Shown here one piece after another: positions 47,312-57,699 of a stretch of DNA of 64,000 nucleotides (within the stretch, counting starts at the first letter, position 1; each line of letters opens with the position of its first letter). The position numbers and the translations under genes are program-made. Origin of the DNA: Mactra quadrangularis. Lineage: Eukaryota; Mollusca; Bivalvia; Venerida; Mactridae. The notes beneath the pieces are model-generated. The model was not told where the DNA came from. It searched no databases and saw nothing but the letters and a program-made list of their open reading frames with translations. The stretch is taken from contig CM046304.1 of assembly GCA_025267735.1 (NCBI GenBank), forward strand, positions 13,454,001 to 13,518,000, written 5' to 3'.

Positions 47312-47505
47312 GATTTATTTGGTGCATACGTCTGTCAGTGACTGACAACTGCCCTACATCATCTAGAATCAGTTGTAGAAGGGAGAATGGCTGTAGAAAT
47401 TATTCATGATCAAGCTGCACAAAAGAATGCCTAGTTTAAGAATCGAACCACAATCCCTTGATCAGTAGACTTGTGCGCTAATGACTGAGCATGCCAGATA
47501 GGCTA
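47312..47505 (-). mobile_element. SINE family A, 5' part, reverse
   Basis: Complement of the tRNA-like head (AGTAGACTTGTGCGCTAATG, AGAATCGAACCACAATCCC) and of the body (GGGAGAATGGCTGTAGAAA, GTCAGTGACTGACAACTGCC). It lacks the tail present at 28614-28700. Confidence 0.78.
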
Positions 47506-47589
47506 TAAAAAGAATTGTGTCTAATTCTAATTGTTAACAGTCGATGCAGTTAACTAAGTTATGTAAAAATTATTTTACACATAAAATAG

Positions 47590-49415
47590 CATTTGCTTAT
47601 TCTCACACAGGCATTCTTAAACAAAAAAAAGATTTGGTAAAACATGTACTGACACAGGTATTCCTAAGCTTCAAAAAGCATTTGGTGATATTCAAACAGT
47701 TATTTTCAAACTTAAAAAAACATTTGATAGTTCTCACACAGGTATTTCTAAGCATCAAAGAGTGTTTTGATAATACTCACACACATATTCTTAAACTCCA
47801 AAAAGCATTTGGTGATATTCAAACAGGAATTTTCAAACTTAAAACACATTTGATAGTTCTCACACAGGTATATCTAAGCATCAAAGAGCATTTGGTGGTT
47901 ATTCTCACACAGGCATATTTAATCATCAAAGAGCATTTGGTTATACATGTACTCACACAGGTATTTCTAGGCATCAAAAAGCATTTGGTGGTTATTCTCA
48001 CACAGGTATATCTATCCATCAAAGAGCATTTGGTTATACATGTACACAGATATTTCTAACCATCATGAGCATTTGGTAGTTATTCTCACACAGGTATATC
48101 TATTCATCAAAGAGCATTTGGTTATACATGTACACAGATATTTCTAACCATCATGAGCATTTGGTAGTTATTCTCACACAGGTATATCTAAGCATCAAAG
48201 AGCATTTGGTGGTTAATCTCACACCGATTTTTTATAGCATCAGAGTATTTGGTAATACTTACACAGGTATTTCTAACCATCAAAGAGCATTTGGTTATAC
48301 ATGTACTCACACAGGCATTTCTAAGCATCAAATAGTATTTGGTAATACTCACACAGGTGAATCTAAGCATCAACATGCATTTGGTGGTTAAATTCACACA
48401 GGTATATCTAATCATCAAAGAGTATTTGGTAATACTCACCCAGGAATTTCTAACCATCAAAGAGGCTTGGTAATACTCACACAGGTATTTCTAACCATCA
48501 AAGAGTATTTAATAATACTTACACAGGTATATCTTAGCATCAAAGAGCATTTGGTAATACTCACACAGGTATTTCTAAGCATCAAAGAGTATTGGTAATA
48601 CTCACACAGGTATTTCTAAGCATCAAAGAGTATATTGTAATACTCACACAGGTATATCTTAGCATCAAAGAGTATATTGTAATACTCACACAGGTATATC
48701 TTAGCATCAAAGAGTATATTCTAATACTCACACAGGTATATCTTAGCATCAAAGAGTATATTGTAATACTCACACAGGTATTTCTAACCATCAAAGAGTA
48801 TTTAGTAATACTCACACAGGTATATCTTAGCATCAAAGAGTATATTGTAATACTCTCACAGGTATTTCTTAGCATTAAAGAGCATTTGATAATACTCGCA
48901 CAGGTAATTCTAAGCATCAACGAACATTAGGTAATACTCACACAGGTATTTCTTAGCATTACAGAGCATTGATAAAACTCACATATTTACTTCTAACCAT
49001 TAAAGAGCATTTGGTAATACTCGCACAGGTAATTCTAAGCACCAAAGAGCATTTGGTTATACTCGCACAGGTAATTCTAAGCATCAAAGAGCATTAGGTA
49101 ATACTCACACAGGTATTTCTTAGCATTAAAGAGCATTTGGTAATACTCACATATTTACTTCTAACCATTAAAGAGCATTTGGTTATACTCACACAGGTAT
49201 TTCTAACCATCAAAGAGCATTTTGTAGTTTTTTCTCACACAGGAATTTCAAGCATCAAAGAGAATTTGGTAATACTCACAGGAAGTGCAAGCATCAAAGA
49301 GAATTTGGTAATACTCACACAGGAATTTCAAGCATCAAAGAGTATTTGGTATACTCACACAGGTATATCTAAGCATCAAAGAGTATTTGGTAATACTCAC
49401 ACAGGTATTGTAATT
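47590..49415. repeat. 42-48-bp minisatellite, CACACAGGTATTTCTAAGCA type
   Basis: About 40 units of ACTCACACAGGTATATCTTA plus GCATCAAAGAGTATTTGGTA, mostly 42 bp in the right half (48450-49415) and 45-52 bp on the left with extra GGTTATACATGT pieces. Because 42 is a multiple of 3, frames persist: one + frame reads HTGISKHQRAFGN per unit, another ILTQVYLSIKEYIV, and the minus strand is also open. The unit is AT-rich, several frames and strands are equally open, and units drift in length on the left. I therefore read it as satellite DNA, not as a repeat protein. Confidence 0.93.
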
Positions 49416-49818
49416 ATAAATGAGGATTATGATTGTTATACTCTGTACTTCCTGTTATGGCAATTCAAATCAATGTTTAATGTGATTCTGCCAAAAGGCG
49501 ACTAAATTATTTATTATGACAAAGTAGCCGCAAGTCCATCTGCCAACCCAGACAGATATCGGTACTGACCATGGGTCCTTCCAGAATTAGTCTTCAACTG
49601 GCCCAAAATAAATAACAGAAACATACTGATAGGTTTTTCATACATTTTAATATAATATGGCAGCACATGTTTTTAGCTGACAATTTCCAATATATATTTA
49701 TAATATACTATTCAACAACAAATACAGCATGAACATTCTAGAAAACATAATGTGTGCAAGTTGTAGCAAGTATGGCTGAGTGTTTACCAGGACTAGAAAC
49801 ATTCTATATAAATATTGT
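49416..49818. other. Unannotated sequence
   Basis: No feature recognised. Confidence 0.5.
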
Positions 49819-50203
49819 CATTTGGAACACCTAGACCATTCATTGCATAATAATGTGTGGGGTCCACCCAAATCCATTTTTTTATCGGAATACGCAAGGA
49901 GAAGCACAGATGAACCATGCAAAGCTTTATAAATAGTTCCTCTTGTTAACACATAAGGTATAATACAATATGAGTATATAGATATATATGACTAAATATT
50001 GTTCAGCAGATGGCATAGAATACTATATTTCAAATGTATGGAGTAAATTTGAGACATTTATACTTGCCTAAAGGTTTGTGGCTATGTTCACTTCAACACC
50101 AGCTGAAGTATTTTGTTTAGACATGTGAGACAAAGGTAGTTCCAAAATGGCGTCTAAATATGTTCGAGGTTATTCTTAGTGAATGGACGAGGAGTTCCAA
50201 ATG
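49819..50203. mobile_element. MITE with CATTTGGAAC ends and 8-9-bp target duplication
   Basis: Left end CATTTGGAACACCTAGACCA and right end (reversed) CATTTGGAACTCCTCGTCCA are inverted repeats, followed by TTCACT-type sequence. Flanking 9-mers AAATATTGT (49810-49818) and AAATATAGT (50204-50212) differ at one position. Solo ends of the same family are at 31075, 31160 and 32130. Confidence 0.88.
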
Positions 50204-50212
50204 AAATATAGT

Positions 50213-51071
50213 AAGTTCAATTAAATCTAGGACTGTAACAGTTAATCAATTAATTGTCTTCTATCTTAACGGTACCATCATATGCAATACTAAACTATCT
50301 GAAGGAAATAAATATTTATCATAAAATATAGGACTTAAATCCATTAGAATTCGATTACATTGATAGTATCATCAATTGCTTTTGGTGCGATATCTTTATA
50401 TGTTGACATAGTTGAGTGTTGACATAATTTAATCAAACTAAAAAATTGACCATACATTGGCTTATAAAATTTGTACACATGATAAAAATATAATTGGCTT
50501 GATTAAACATGTAAGCAGGCATTATTACTTGAGTAGCCACAAAAAAAAACATACTCAATTTGTTCATTACATTTGAAAGAGGAAATTATTAGAATGTAAA
50601 CATTGCCACATGTTTTCAGGTAAACAAACATTTTAACCAATGATGCATAGCATCTACATACAAAAATCAGTAAGACTGTTCGTGTACAAAATACAAATAA
50701 TGTAGTTAGATTTCACTACAAAAACATTACCAAAATGTAGTTATTTTAATTTTTACAATAAATTAGTTATACTGGAACTATTTGTTTAGCTCTATAACAT
50801 TCAAAATGAGTTAATCAGTCAATACTATTTAAACAAAAGGCATAGCAACAATGTAAATGCAATAACATCAAAACCAAGAGAAAATGATTTGGAAAAATAA
50901 GAAAATTCAGCACTAGACAAATGAAGAAATTTTGTAAGAGTTTTGAATAAAATATAATGATTTCACAATAATGAAAGTATTTCACATCAAAACTATTTCT
51001 AACTAAATTATAATACATATATTGAATCATATTAGAATTTCTGTGATTAAATGTACTATGTTCACTGAACC
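50213..51071. other. Unannotated sequence between the two genes
   Basis: AT-rich, no recognised feature. Confidence 0.5.
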
Positions 51072-51569
51072 AGGGATTCTATATAACAGAGATTTGTAAT
51101 GAAGTGCTTTTTTGAATTTTCACAGTCGTCACTGTCTATAACTGGCTGAATCAGGCTATACAAACTATTCCAGAGTTTAAAAACTTGATTTATATTTTTG
51201 TTTATGTCTTCCATGCAACTTGTGAATGTTTCTGAAGTTTTTGACAAAAAATTGTTGCAATTATGACACAAATATGACTTTTGGTGATGTGAAATGGGGC
51301 TAAAAATGGCAGATCGGCGGGAAAATGCATTATTTTGTGAAACAATCTGTGAGCGTAATGTACCTCAAAATCATCTAAAAACACATTTTTCCTAACATTT
51401 ATGTCGATTTGAATGGTACTAGTACAAAATTTCATGTGAATATCTTTATTAAAACTTCTTATACTTGTTTTCCGTATGGGCCGAAATAATAGCGACTACA
51501 GTGAAATTTGACGAAAATCTATTACATTTACTTATCATTACAAATCCCTGTTATATAAAATCCCTGACT
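51072..51569. mobile_element. Transposon with CAGGGATT ends, intact copy
   Basis: Begins CAGGGATTCTATATAACAG and ends (reversed) CAGGGATTTTATATAACAG; the inverted repeat runs about 29 bases through GATTTGTAA with two or three mismatches. ACTGAAC occurs directly outside both ends (7 bases identical). The minus strand has two overlapping open frames of 69 and 77 codons that are partly preserved in the second copy (58849-59744), for example FLDDFEV-x-YAHRLFHKIMHF. That block could be a remnant of a coding sequence, but I do not recognise it. Confidence 0.85.
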
Positions 51570-51837
51570 GAACATGTCAGAAATATATAAAATAAAATTC
51601 ACAAAATTATTTTATTTCATAATGATACTAATGTTTCAATGAAAGCAACGACAATTTGTGTCCTAATTAATAAAACATTTATTTTCTACCATTTGGCTGT
51701 GTTCATCAACATCTCACAGTAGATTGTGGTATCTACCACTTCATTAACATGAAAGGACATTAGATTGAAGTTTGATATATTTCCAACAAAAACTGTTGTA
51801 ACTGCAGCCTTGATGATTTGGTAAATCCATTATAAGC
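51570..51837. other. Region downstream of TGFBRAP1
   Basis: No repeat recognised. Minus-strand AATAAA signals (TTTATT on the + strand) occur at about 51611 and 51677, roughly 660-730 bases past the TGFBRAP1 stop. They are candidates for the transcript end. Confidence 0.35.
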
Positions 51838-52222
51838 ACGATAACAAGAGCTGTCAGTAGAGACAGCACGCTCGACTAAGAAAGTATTTGTTACATGAGA
51901 TGTGGTTGATGATAAGGAACATACATATTTGAAAATTATACCTTAAGAAATAAATCGTTAAAGTAAAAAATAATGTTTTTTTAAGGAAATTTTAAGTCAA
52001 AGGGGAGATAATTCTGGGAAAAAAATGTATTTGGAGTTATGAACCTTGCCACATGAGATGTGGTTGATAATAAGGAATATATATTTAAAGTTTGAAGTTG
52101 ATACCCTAAGAAATAATTTATAGTAATATATATTTTACTGCACTAAAATTTCAATCAGAGATATGGACGCGGACGCCGAGGCGAGTAGAAGAGCTCTACA
52201 TTTCTTCGAAAAGTCGAGCTAA
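51838..52222 (+). mobile_element. Dispersed element in the TGFBRAP1 3' region
   Basis: Left part GATAACAAGAGCTGTCAGTA, AGACAGCACGCTCGACT and right part GGACGCGGACGCCGAGGCG, AAGAGCTCTACATTTCTTCG, AAAAGTCGAGCTAAAAATG, with an internal near-duplication of ACATGAGATGTGGTTGAT-AATAAGGAA (51895 and 52052). AGTCGAGC near the right end mirrors GCTCGACT near the left. This is a GC-richer island typical of an interspersed element; its class is not decided. It lies 120 bases beyond the TGFBRAP1 stop, so it is probably in the 3' UTR. Confidence 0.65.
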
Positions 52223-52338
52223 AAATGCTACAACAAATATTTTTGGATGAAATTTAAAACTCCACTGTACACAATGTATACATGAGTCTATACACACTTG
52301 TTAATATCCAGAATAAAAAATCTTGTTATAAATCGCTG

Positions 52339-52480
52339 TCATGATGATGTTGTACTAAATAATTTTCCCGTCACTGGACAAACATGTTTATTTTTAGCAC
52401 AATGTAAGTGTGTAACTATACCGTTAGGGTATCGTACAAATGTTGGATCATTAAACGTTCTATTGCACACTGCACATGGC
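52339..52480 (-). CDS. TGFBRAP1: TGFBRAP1 last exon: zinc-binding C-terminal tail
   Basis: Acceptor CTTTTATTTCAG, then 142 bases to the stop TGA (52341-52339). The first base completes an Arg codon. The 46 residues hold the Vps39_2 zinc-binding tail: PCAVCNRTFNDPTFVRYPNG, then IVTHLHCAKNKHVCPVTGKL. The Cys-x2-Cys pair, the [FV]-x-RYPNG motif and the H-x-H-C group are diagnostic for the Vps39/TGFBRAP1 (yeast Vps3/Vam6) family. In this family the tail helps bind the class C core of the CORVET/HOPS tethers on endosomes (known for the family, inferred here). Confidence 0.95.
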
Positions 52481-52589
52481 CTGAAATAAAAGATAAAAAA
52501 ACATAAGATGATAAAAATGAAAAAAAGTTCACTATGTCAAGAAGAGAAATAATTTAAGAGAGCAAAACTTTTAACCTACCACTGACTAT

Positions 52590-52740
52590 AATCATGTAAG
52601 GTATTTGTCCATCACTGACGGAAGTATGTGCCTAGTAATTGGTTAATAGCTTAATCTATAGATTTAGCCTTTCCAGGAATGGTGAGTGGGTTGACTGATC
52701 GCCATGATATGACCAATACATACACATTGTGTTGCTACAG
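52590..52740 (+). mobile_element. SINE family A, 3' part, inside the last TGFBRAP1 intron
   Basis: GTCCATCACTGACGGAAGTA, AGCCTTTCCAGGAATGGTGA and GGGTTGACTGATCGCCATGA follow the family's tail order. The head is absent. Confidence 0.78.
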
Positions 52741-53214
52741 GGATATACCCAATAACAAAAACATACTTGTTTTGAATACCCAAACAGGTTGTTATTATTT
52801 TACTCCTTTTTTCGTCAGTAAGGCATACAAGGTGGATGAAGTTCTATCATTCCTGGCAGGCATTAGAACTAAATTCCCAGCCAATATAAGCAATTTTCTA
52901 CTTTCTCAAATTAAGAATCATGGTTGGTAACTTGGCTTCACAGAAAAAGATAATCAGAGGTTTTGAGTCCCCAACTGTTACTATTCAACTACAAAAGGCT
53001 AAAAGGATATGATATAGAAAGTTATCTTTAAGTAAGTAAGCATTTTAAGGTCTAAGATTTGACTTCATGCAGGTATACAGACTTTACAGCTATTAATCCT
53101 GGTCATGGGTCTACAAGTAAATATCTATATTATCTATAAATCATCCTGAGTCTTTTACTTCATTTATGTGCAGCTCAAAAAAGCACAACAGAATTATACC
53201 AACCTCAGAGGTAA

Positions 53215-53375
53215 CTATTTACACCTGATTGAAATAAGAGAAGATAATTCTGGTTGAAATAAAGGGAGATAATTCTAGTTAAAGAAAGGGAGACCATTCT
53301 TGTTAAAACTAAAGGGAGATAATTCTGGTTGAAATGAAGGGAGATAATTCTGGTTAAAATGAAGGGAGATAATTC
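53215..53375. repeat. 25-bp tandem repeat next to a TGFBRAP1 donor site
   Basis: Six units of GGGAGATAATTCTGGTTGAA plus ATGAA, ending 5 bases before the donor of the exon at 53380. In the transcript sense the repeat starts almost at the splice site and gives a run of AGAATTATCTCCCT units. Confidence 0.9.
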
Positions 53376-53379
53376 ATAC

Positions 53380-53570
53380 CTGTCTTCTGTCATCACAACA
53401 GGGTCCTCTTGTTCCTCAATACCAATCTGTTTTACAAGAAGATTTTCACCTCGTGACATCATACGTTCTAATCTTGTCATCCGATTATTATGCATGTTAG
53501 TACGTACAGCTTTCTTTAAAAATTGGGACATTAAAGCTATTGACCAATTATCTGGTATGATTTGAATCAC
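53380..53570 (-). CDS. TGFBRAP1: TGFBRAP1 exon: start of the Vps39_2 domain
   Basis: Acceptor TTTTTTGTTACAG, 63 codons plus two bases (AG), donor GTATGA. It reads VIQIIPDNWSIALMSQFLKK, AVRTNMHNNRMTRLERMMSR, GENLLVKQIGIEEQEDPV, then VMTEDR with the Arg split over the intron. The IPDNWS-x-x-L-x-x-FL-x-x-[AS]-[VI]-R, MH-x-x-RM and GENL blocks match the helical region just before the zinc tail in TGFBRAP1. An open frame runs on into the intron past 53380, but the family alignment stops at the donor. Confidence 0.95.
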
Positions 53571-53922
53571 CTGTAACAAAAAATAAAATATTTTTCACAG
53601 TTTCAAAGAGAGATGAAACTAGTCTTCCTTTGTAGGGCATCACCTCCTCAGAGCAGCAGTTTTCAAAATCAGCAGAATGTCAATGCAAAAAGGATTGCAC
53701 TGTACAATTCTTTTATGAACTTTAAACAGTTTATGAACACTGTTTTATTTTGTGGCCAGTTAACGCAGCCAGCTGTTTTTACAATTTTATATTAGTTACT
53801 ATTTACTATTTCATAGGGAGCCACAAATTTCTTGGCATATGATAGAAATATACCAAAAACATTTTTTGATTGAGGTAATATATTATACCACATGTTCATG
53901 TTAAACTGTTAACATAAGGTTT
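53571..53922. other. TGFBRAP1 intron, no feature recognised
   Basis: The 60-codon plus-strand frame at 53613-53795 is intronic and has no family resemblance. Confidence 0.6.
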
Positions 53923-54650
53923 GGCATGGCATGGTACGGTAAGGTATTGGTATGGCACAGCATAGTATTGGCATGACATGGTATGGTATATGATATGATA
54001 TGGTATGCCATGGCATGGTACGATATGGTATGGTATGGTATGCAACAGTTAGGCATTGGTATGGCATGATATAGTATGGTACAGTAAGGTATTGGTATGG
54101 TATTTGTATGGTATAGTATTGGTATGGTATGGAATGGGATTGGTATGGTATGGTATGGTATGGTATGGTATGGTATGGTATGGTATGGTATGGCACAGTA
54201 TTGATATGGTATGGTATGGTATGGTATGGTATGGTATGGTATGGTATGGATATGGATATGGATATGGTATGGTATGGTATGGTATGGTATGGATATGGAT
54301 ATGGTATGGTATGGATATGGATATGGATATGGTATGGTATGGTATGGTATGGATATGGATATGGATATGGTATGGTATGGTATGGTATGGATATGGATAT
54401 GGATATGGATATGGATATGGTATGGTATGGTATGGTATGGTATGGTATGGTATGGTATGGTATGGTATGGTATGGTATGGTATGGTATGGTATGGTATGG
54501 TACCTTATTGATATGGTATGGCACCTTATTGGTATGGTATGGCACCTTATTGGTATGGTATGGCACCTTATTGGTATGGTATGACATAGCATGGTATTGA
54601 TATGGTATGGTTTTGGTATGGTATGGCATGGTATGATATGGTATAAGTAT
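53923..54650. repeat. TATGG pentanucleotide microsatellite with GGATAT interruptions
   Basis: About 730 bases of (TATGG)n. The left third is impure (GGCATGGTA, TTGGTATGG variants), the centre alternates pure TATGG blocks with ATGGATATGGATATGG hexamer-based blocks, and 54420-54500 is the longest pure run (about 16 units). The right end has four copies of CACCTTATTGGTATGGTATGG. One strand has purines concentrated as GGTATGG. Long frames on both strands (up to 271 codons) are by-products of a 5-bp repeat without stops. It lies in a TGFBRAP1 intron. Confidence 0.98.
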
Positions 54651-54816
54651 TAGTACTATGTTGCATTGTTTTTGCAATATAGTCTCTTTTTTGTCACAAA
54701 AAACATTACTTATCATATGAACAAAACCAGTGAACTGCAGAAAAATTGTGTCGTAAACTTCAAGGTAAATAAATTGTTGGTTTTTTTCACTAAAGAAAAT
54801 TACACTTTATTCTCAC

Positions 54817-54889
54817 CTTAGCCACATCAAAATCAGCCACATTACTATTAAGTAGACTAATTGCAGGTTGAACTAATAAATCTTTTTTC
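54817..54889 (-). CDS. TGFBRAP1: TGFBRAP1 exon (24 residues)
   Basis: Acceptor TGTTATTTTTAG, 73 bases, donor GTGAGA. The first base completes the Glu codon begun in the previous exon; the peptide is KKDLLVQPAISLLNSNVADF followed by DVAK and ends in phase 0. The helical pattern A-x-x-LL-N-x-x-x-x-x-FD-x-A is that of TGFBRAP1 directly upstream of the IPDNWS block. The exon was accepted because both neighbours require exactly this phase. Confidence 0.9.
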
Positions 54890-55683
54890 CTAAAAATAAC
54901 AACAAAGTCCAGTTAGCATTTTCGTAATAAACATAGCAATTGTACCATCTATATACATCTATAGGAGGACCTGCAAGGTTCCAAGTAAAAAATTCTTAAA
55001 CAAATATAGTATAGTAGTAAAAAATGCTAGGTTGACACTAAAGTTGCTAAATCAATACATTGTATACAGTTATTTTACACCTCTGATAACAATAAACAAA
55101 ATTAAAATTCACTACAGTACATCACAGCTGTCTATGCCAACTTTTGACCAATATTTACATTAAATACAATTTCCTCTTGCAAACTTGTTTGTCCAATAAA
55201 TTCTCCTCATGTATAGAGAAATGGATAAAAGATATGGTACTATTGGTTATTTGTGACGAACAGCTGCTTAGCATGGATAGTAGTTGGTGTAAAATACACT
55301 AAGTATATAAAATGGAAACGTTTACATGAATGCATCACATGCATCTGATATGCAGAAGCCTCTAAAATCATGATCCATGTAATTCTTTTCTAAAACATTA
55401 TTTTTTAAGCTAATTAAAAGAATCAATTATAAATAGAAATAATGAGTATAACGACTTTTTAAGGTGGGTGTGTAAGTTCATACATGACTGTATTAATATT
55501 TACAACTGTTAAAACTGAGTACATGTTATAATAATATAATTATATCATAACAATCAAAAACCTTTAGAACCAGTTCTCATGTAAATATCTTTGTACATAT
55601 CATTGTATGCATTTTAATTATTCTATTGTTTATGCAGTTTATATGTCATTGTTTATACAGTCTATATTTTATGTTGTAACGTT
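54890..55683. other. TGFBRAP1 intron with one dispersed-repeat copy
   Basis: 55139-55300 carries the CAATTT repeat family of 2990-3500 (TTTGACCAATATTTA, TTGTTTGTCCAATAAATTCT, GAGAAATGGATAAAAGATAT). The remainder is unannotated. Confidence 0.65.
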
Positions 55684-56111
55684 GGGTACATTCCGCAAGG
55701 CGATCGCTAGCTAGCGCTTTGTAGCGATTTCCTACGGAACGGTTTGCTACGATCGAGCAAATTGAATCGCTAGCTAGCGAAACATAGAAAGTTTTTTTCT
55801 TGCTAGCCGTATCATTCGGAACACTTCTGCTTATTTCTAAATGGCTGCCCCCTGTGGGAACGTGTTTCTTTTTCAAGAATACTGATATATATTTCATTTA
55901 ATGCATATATTTCGTCAAAGTGGTTAAAAAGAATATTCATGGGGATAATTGATTTAAATATTTTTCATTTGTTACAATTTTGAACTATTTGTTTGAGGAA
56001 GTCGCCATTTTGTTTTTGCTAGCTTAAAGCAAACCGTTCCGTAGAACTCTTATGCTACAAAAAATCGCTTTCAAAAAGCGACAGCTAGCGATCGCCTTGC
56101 GGAACGTGCCC
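55684..56111. mobile_element. MITE with long GC-rich inverted ends (GCGATCGCTAGCT)
   Basis: Left end GGGTACATTCCGCAAGGCGA, then TCGCTAGCTAGCG; right end reversed GGGCACGTTCCGCAAGGCGA, then TCGCTAGCTGTCG. The arms stay inverted well inward (AACGGTTTGC near 55740 against GCAAACCGTTCCG near 56033), so nearly 70 bases per side can pair. The 428-bp element is far more GC-rich at its ends than its surroundings. I cannot read a clear target duplication. The 83-codon minus-strand frame crossing it is not a gene. Confidence 0.88.
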
Positions 56112-56648
56112 TATGTATTTATCAGTGAAAAGTGGAAATAAATTGAATATACAGACAGATCTCAATACAACAATATCCTTCGTTTCCAAGAAATGTGTCG
56201 TTATAACGTGTATGTCAGTGTAATGAATTCTTCCAACCATGTACATGTTGGTATTGGTTCCCATAAAATATGTCAGTATAACAAGAATGTCATTGTAACG
56301 GATGTCACTGTATCAATTTCTGACTGTATAATTTCAAAAAATTTTTTTTATCTATTACTCATTTAAATTAAGAAATTAATCATACACTGCTACACTGCTT
56401 CTCTGATAACTTTTGTATATTTCATGTCTTTGTATAATGTAATTGTATTTATATTTATATTATTTTCAATTGATTGTATTGCTATAAATGTTTTTTTCAT
56501 TTTATGCAATAAAGTTATGTTATGTTATGTTATGTATAATAAAAGCTATTCAGTAGGACTACAAAGTGAAAATGTCTCCAAACTTTTAGTGGGTACTGTA
56601 TGTATACCCTTTAAGATAATAAGAGATAAAAAAATAACTCAAACTTAC
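56112..56648. other. TGFBRAP1 intron: TGTTA microsatellite and half of a Tc1-type MITE
   Basis: (TTATG)n, GTTATGTTATGTTATGTAT, lies at about 56513-56536. It is followed by AATGTCTCCAAACTTTTAGT, GGGTACTGTA at about 56570-56600, the right half of the 6453-6584 MITE family. Several GTCAGTGTAA, GTCATTGTAACG and GTCACTGTAT phrases lie at 56210-56310 as a weak tandem. Confidence 0.65.
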
Positions 56649-56809
56649 TCATTAGCAGGATCAAGGTATACACTAAGTAATATATGAAATAATCTTTTCC
56701 TATATCCAGTATCTCTACCTTCAGAATTAACTAAACAATAATTCTCTGCTCCTACGTAATCTCTTAGTTTATGTACTAATATCTTTAATGCCTTCTCATG
56801 ATCTTCTAA
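56649..56809 (-). CDS. TGFBRAP1: TGFBRAP1 exon (53 residues, helical repeat region)
   Basis: Acceptor TATTATTATTCTAG, 161 bases, donor GTAAGT. The peptide LEDHEKALKILVHKLRDYVG, AENYCLVNSEGRDTGYRKRL, FHILLSVYLDPAN ends with GA of a Glu codon. The HEKAL-x-ILVHKL-x-D-x-x-x-AE-x-YC block is the conserved Vps39/TGFBRAP1 helical hairpin, and FHILL-x-x-YL-x-P is its usual follow-on. Phase 0 at the start and phase 2 at the end fit both neighbours. Confidence 0.95.
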
Positions 56810-56828
56810 CTAGAATAATAATAACAAG

Positions 56829-57140
56829 AAATGTTATGTGGAAACCACATCAAAGCCAGATTTAAAATCTTTAACGCAAAAATTACAAAGGGAAATAGTC
56901 CATAATAAAGCCAGGTAGAGTTGTGGTTACTGTCTTATTCAGTTCATCACATGGTATGTTATGATTTTTATCATTGTATGAAGTTTCATAAAGATCTGAC
57001 AATAAATGGCAGAAATATACCCTAAATTGACAACTTTAACACAATTGATAATGACTCCAGTCGCCCGTCCGGCCACCAACCAAACCGCCACCCAGGCGCC
57101 CGCCCGTGTTTCGCCAAAACTATGATTTTTCACTGAAAAA
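56829..57140 (-). repeat. Dispersed repeat family C, copy 2, reverse
   Basis: Reverse-complement counterpart of 17228-17525 (complement of GAAATGTTATGTGGAAACCA, GTTGTGGTTACTG, ATCATTGTATGAAGTTTCAT). It starts 20 bases upstream of the exon's acceptor. The GC-rich piece near 57060-57110 (CGCCCGTCCGGCCACC) resembles the GGGCGGGC patch of copy 1. Confidence 0.75.
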
Positions 57141-57699
57141 TCTGGCTAATAAAAGTAATATTCCTAAGTAAATACATTGCCAATCAAAGCCATGATTAAA
57201 TAAAAGTAATGATCAGATTAATAGACTAATAATATTTTATCACGTAATGTTTTCATCAAACAGCAATGTACAATACCTTGTTTAGGATAATAAGAGACGT
57301 TTACACAGAACATCATTTAAATTTGTTTCAAGTTATCCTAAACAACTAATATGGTTTTAAAATCAGAGTAGGGTACTTAAAACAATTACATATTATAGAT
57401 AAAATTAGCAAAAAGTTGGACCCCAAGTTATAACAACATTAGCAGTATATTCATTAGGAACCAGCTGCCAACCTAAACAGTTGGTTTAAAAGACTAAAAG
57501 GCCTCTTAAAATTGGCAAAAATTAAGAAAGAAAGAAAGAAATTTCCCCTGGACTGCCCTAGAAAGCTTATTACTTTTCTATTTTAGCCTATTCAACAAAA
57601 TCTTACTGAGAACACTGAAATTAGCTAAGGGCCTACCCCTGAATAATAAAAGCGCCGCACATAGTCAGTTTGCACCTCCATTTACCCAAGCACTAGCCG
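57141..57699. other. TGFBRAP1 intron with a copy of the CAGTGTTCTCA element family
   Basis: 57480-57618 shares AAGACTAAAAGGCC, AAAATTGGCAAAAA and AAATCTTACTGAGAACACTG with 45962-46090, with an AAAG microsatellite in its middle. The rest is unannotated. Confidence 0.7.

Noticed and set aside
47544..48059. 171-codon plus-strand frame with LTQVFLSIKE repeats
   Set aside because: It lies within the 42-48-bp minisatellite; other frames and the opposite strand are equally open.
53901..54716. 271-codon minus-strand frame and four more frames of 129-227 codons over the TATGG array
   Set aside because: A 5-bp repeat without stop codons is open in several frames on both strands. The peptide is pure repeat (HTIPY type) inside an intron of TGFBRAP1.
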